Of a stretch of 5,861 nucleotides of DNA, positions 5,633-5,861 are shown piece by piece. The notes beneath the pieces are model-generated. The model was not told where the DNA came from. It was given only the letters and a program-made list of their open reading frames with translations, and ran no database searches. Each line of letters opens with the position of its first letter. The stretch's first letter is position 1. Both the position numbers and the translations under genes were made by a program. The DNA is from Chlamydiia bacterium (GTDB lineage Bacteria; Chlamydiota; Chlamydiia; Chlamydiales; FEN-1388): assembly GCA_028293095.1 (NCBI GenBank), contig JAQGPK010000056.1:1-5861 (forward strand). The letters run 5' to 3'.

Positions 5633-5861
5633 GCTGTGTATCGATCATTTGACTTGCACCACAAATGGCATTGAAAATGGCGCGCTTTGATGAATTTCCA
5701 TGACACTTAATCACAATGCCATCAACGCCTGCAACAAGAGCTCCTGCTGAGGCTTCATAGCTTAAAGCACTTTTTAGTCGCTCTAGCCCTTTTCCATTTG
5801 TAAGTTCTTCTTCGGCAAGCTGAAATACAAATGAAGCAACCCCTTCGGCAGTCTTTAAGAA
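5598..5861 (-). CDS. plsX: Phosphate acyltransferase PlsX, C-terminal 87 residues (gene continues past the right edge)
   Basis: PlsX converts acyl-ACP and phosphate into acyl-phosphate, the donor for PlsY in the first step of phosphatidic acid synthesis; it is a soluble or membrane-peripheral cytoplasmic enzyme. The visible 87 codons match the end of the family: FLKTAEGV at the left (family: LKTxEGV), YEASAGALVAGVDGIVIKCHGNS at about 34-56 (family: Y.GA.LLG..G.VIKSHG), and KRAIFNAICGA at 59-69, followed by the short helical tail and TGA at 5598-5600. The usual Ser before His-Gly is Cys here. The start codon and active-site region are outside the window. It faces the possible 52-codon gene tail-to-tail with a 35-nt overlap. 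Its presence adds a second lipid-synthesis gene to the window, though on the opposite strand and apart from the lpxB group. Confidence 0.93.
   Translation of the reverse strand, partial: FLKTAEGVASFVFQLAEEELTNGKGLERLKSALSYEASAGALVAGVDGIVIKCHGNSSKRAIFNAICGASQMIDTQLIEKMRSSLLE

Overview
The window most likely comes from a member of the Chlamydiota, probably an amoeba- or invertebrate-associated ("environmental") lineage rather than Chlamydia itself. The main reasons are a long LpxB carrying a duplicated N-terminal membrane domain, and its position close behind a PcnB-type poly(A) polymerase. From memory, both traits also occur in Chlamydia (pcnB next to lpxB, and an LpxB of about 600 residues). 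The AT-leaning base composition fits. I ran no database search, so the phylum call is an inference.

Bases 1-4056 (+ strand) form a tightly packed block of four genes whose ends all overlap. They are the 3' part of pcnB, a DPM1/ArnC-like family 2 glycosyltransferase, lpxB (a fusion of seven apparent membrane segments with lipid A disaccharide synthase), and a DUF374 acyltransferase. The last three fit one theme, building or modifying the lipid A / outer envelope glycolipid: a sugar transferase, a membrane unit plus disaccharide synthase, and an acyltransferase that could add a late acyl chain. The overlaps imply one transcript and translational coupling.

Bases 4061-5399 hold two divergent genes for unrecognised, soluble, helix-rich proteins (257 aa on the - strand, 142 aa on the + strand). 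They are separated by a 136-bp, extremely AT-rich region with plausible back-to-back promoters. A perfect 12-bp inverted repeat places one arm on or beside each -35 element, suggesting shared control. The 257-aa gene converges on the acyltransferase gene with only 4 bp between them.

Bases 5400-5597 contain no recognised gene. They do contain a perfect 8-bp hairpin whose 3' arm includes an AGGAG Shine-Dalgarno sequence 8 nt before the ATG of a 52-codon reading frame. That frame runs tail-to-tail into the last gene. Bases 5598-5861 (- strand) encode the C-terminal 87 residues of PlsX, the phosphate acyltransferase of phospholipid synthesis; the gene continues beyond the right edge.

I found no tRNA, rRNA, CRISPR array or mobile element. 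The observations most worth pursuing are the SWEET-like layout of the LpxB membrane part beside a polyprenyl-phosphate-type glycosyltransferase, the hairpin with a hidden ribosome binding site, and the inverted repeat between the two hypothetical genes.
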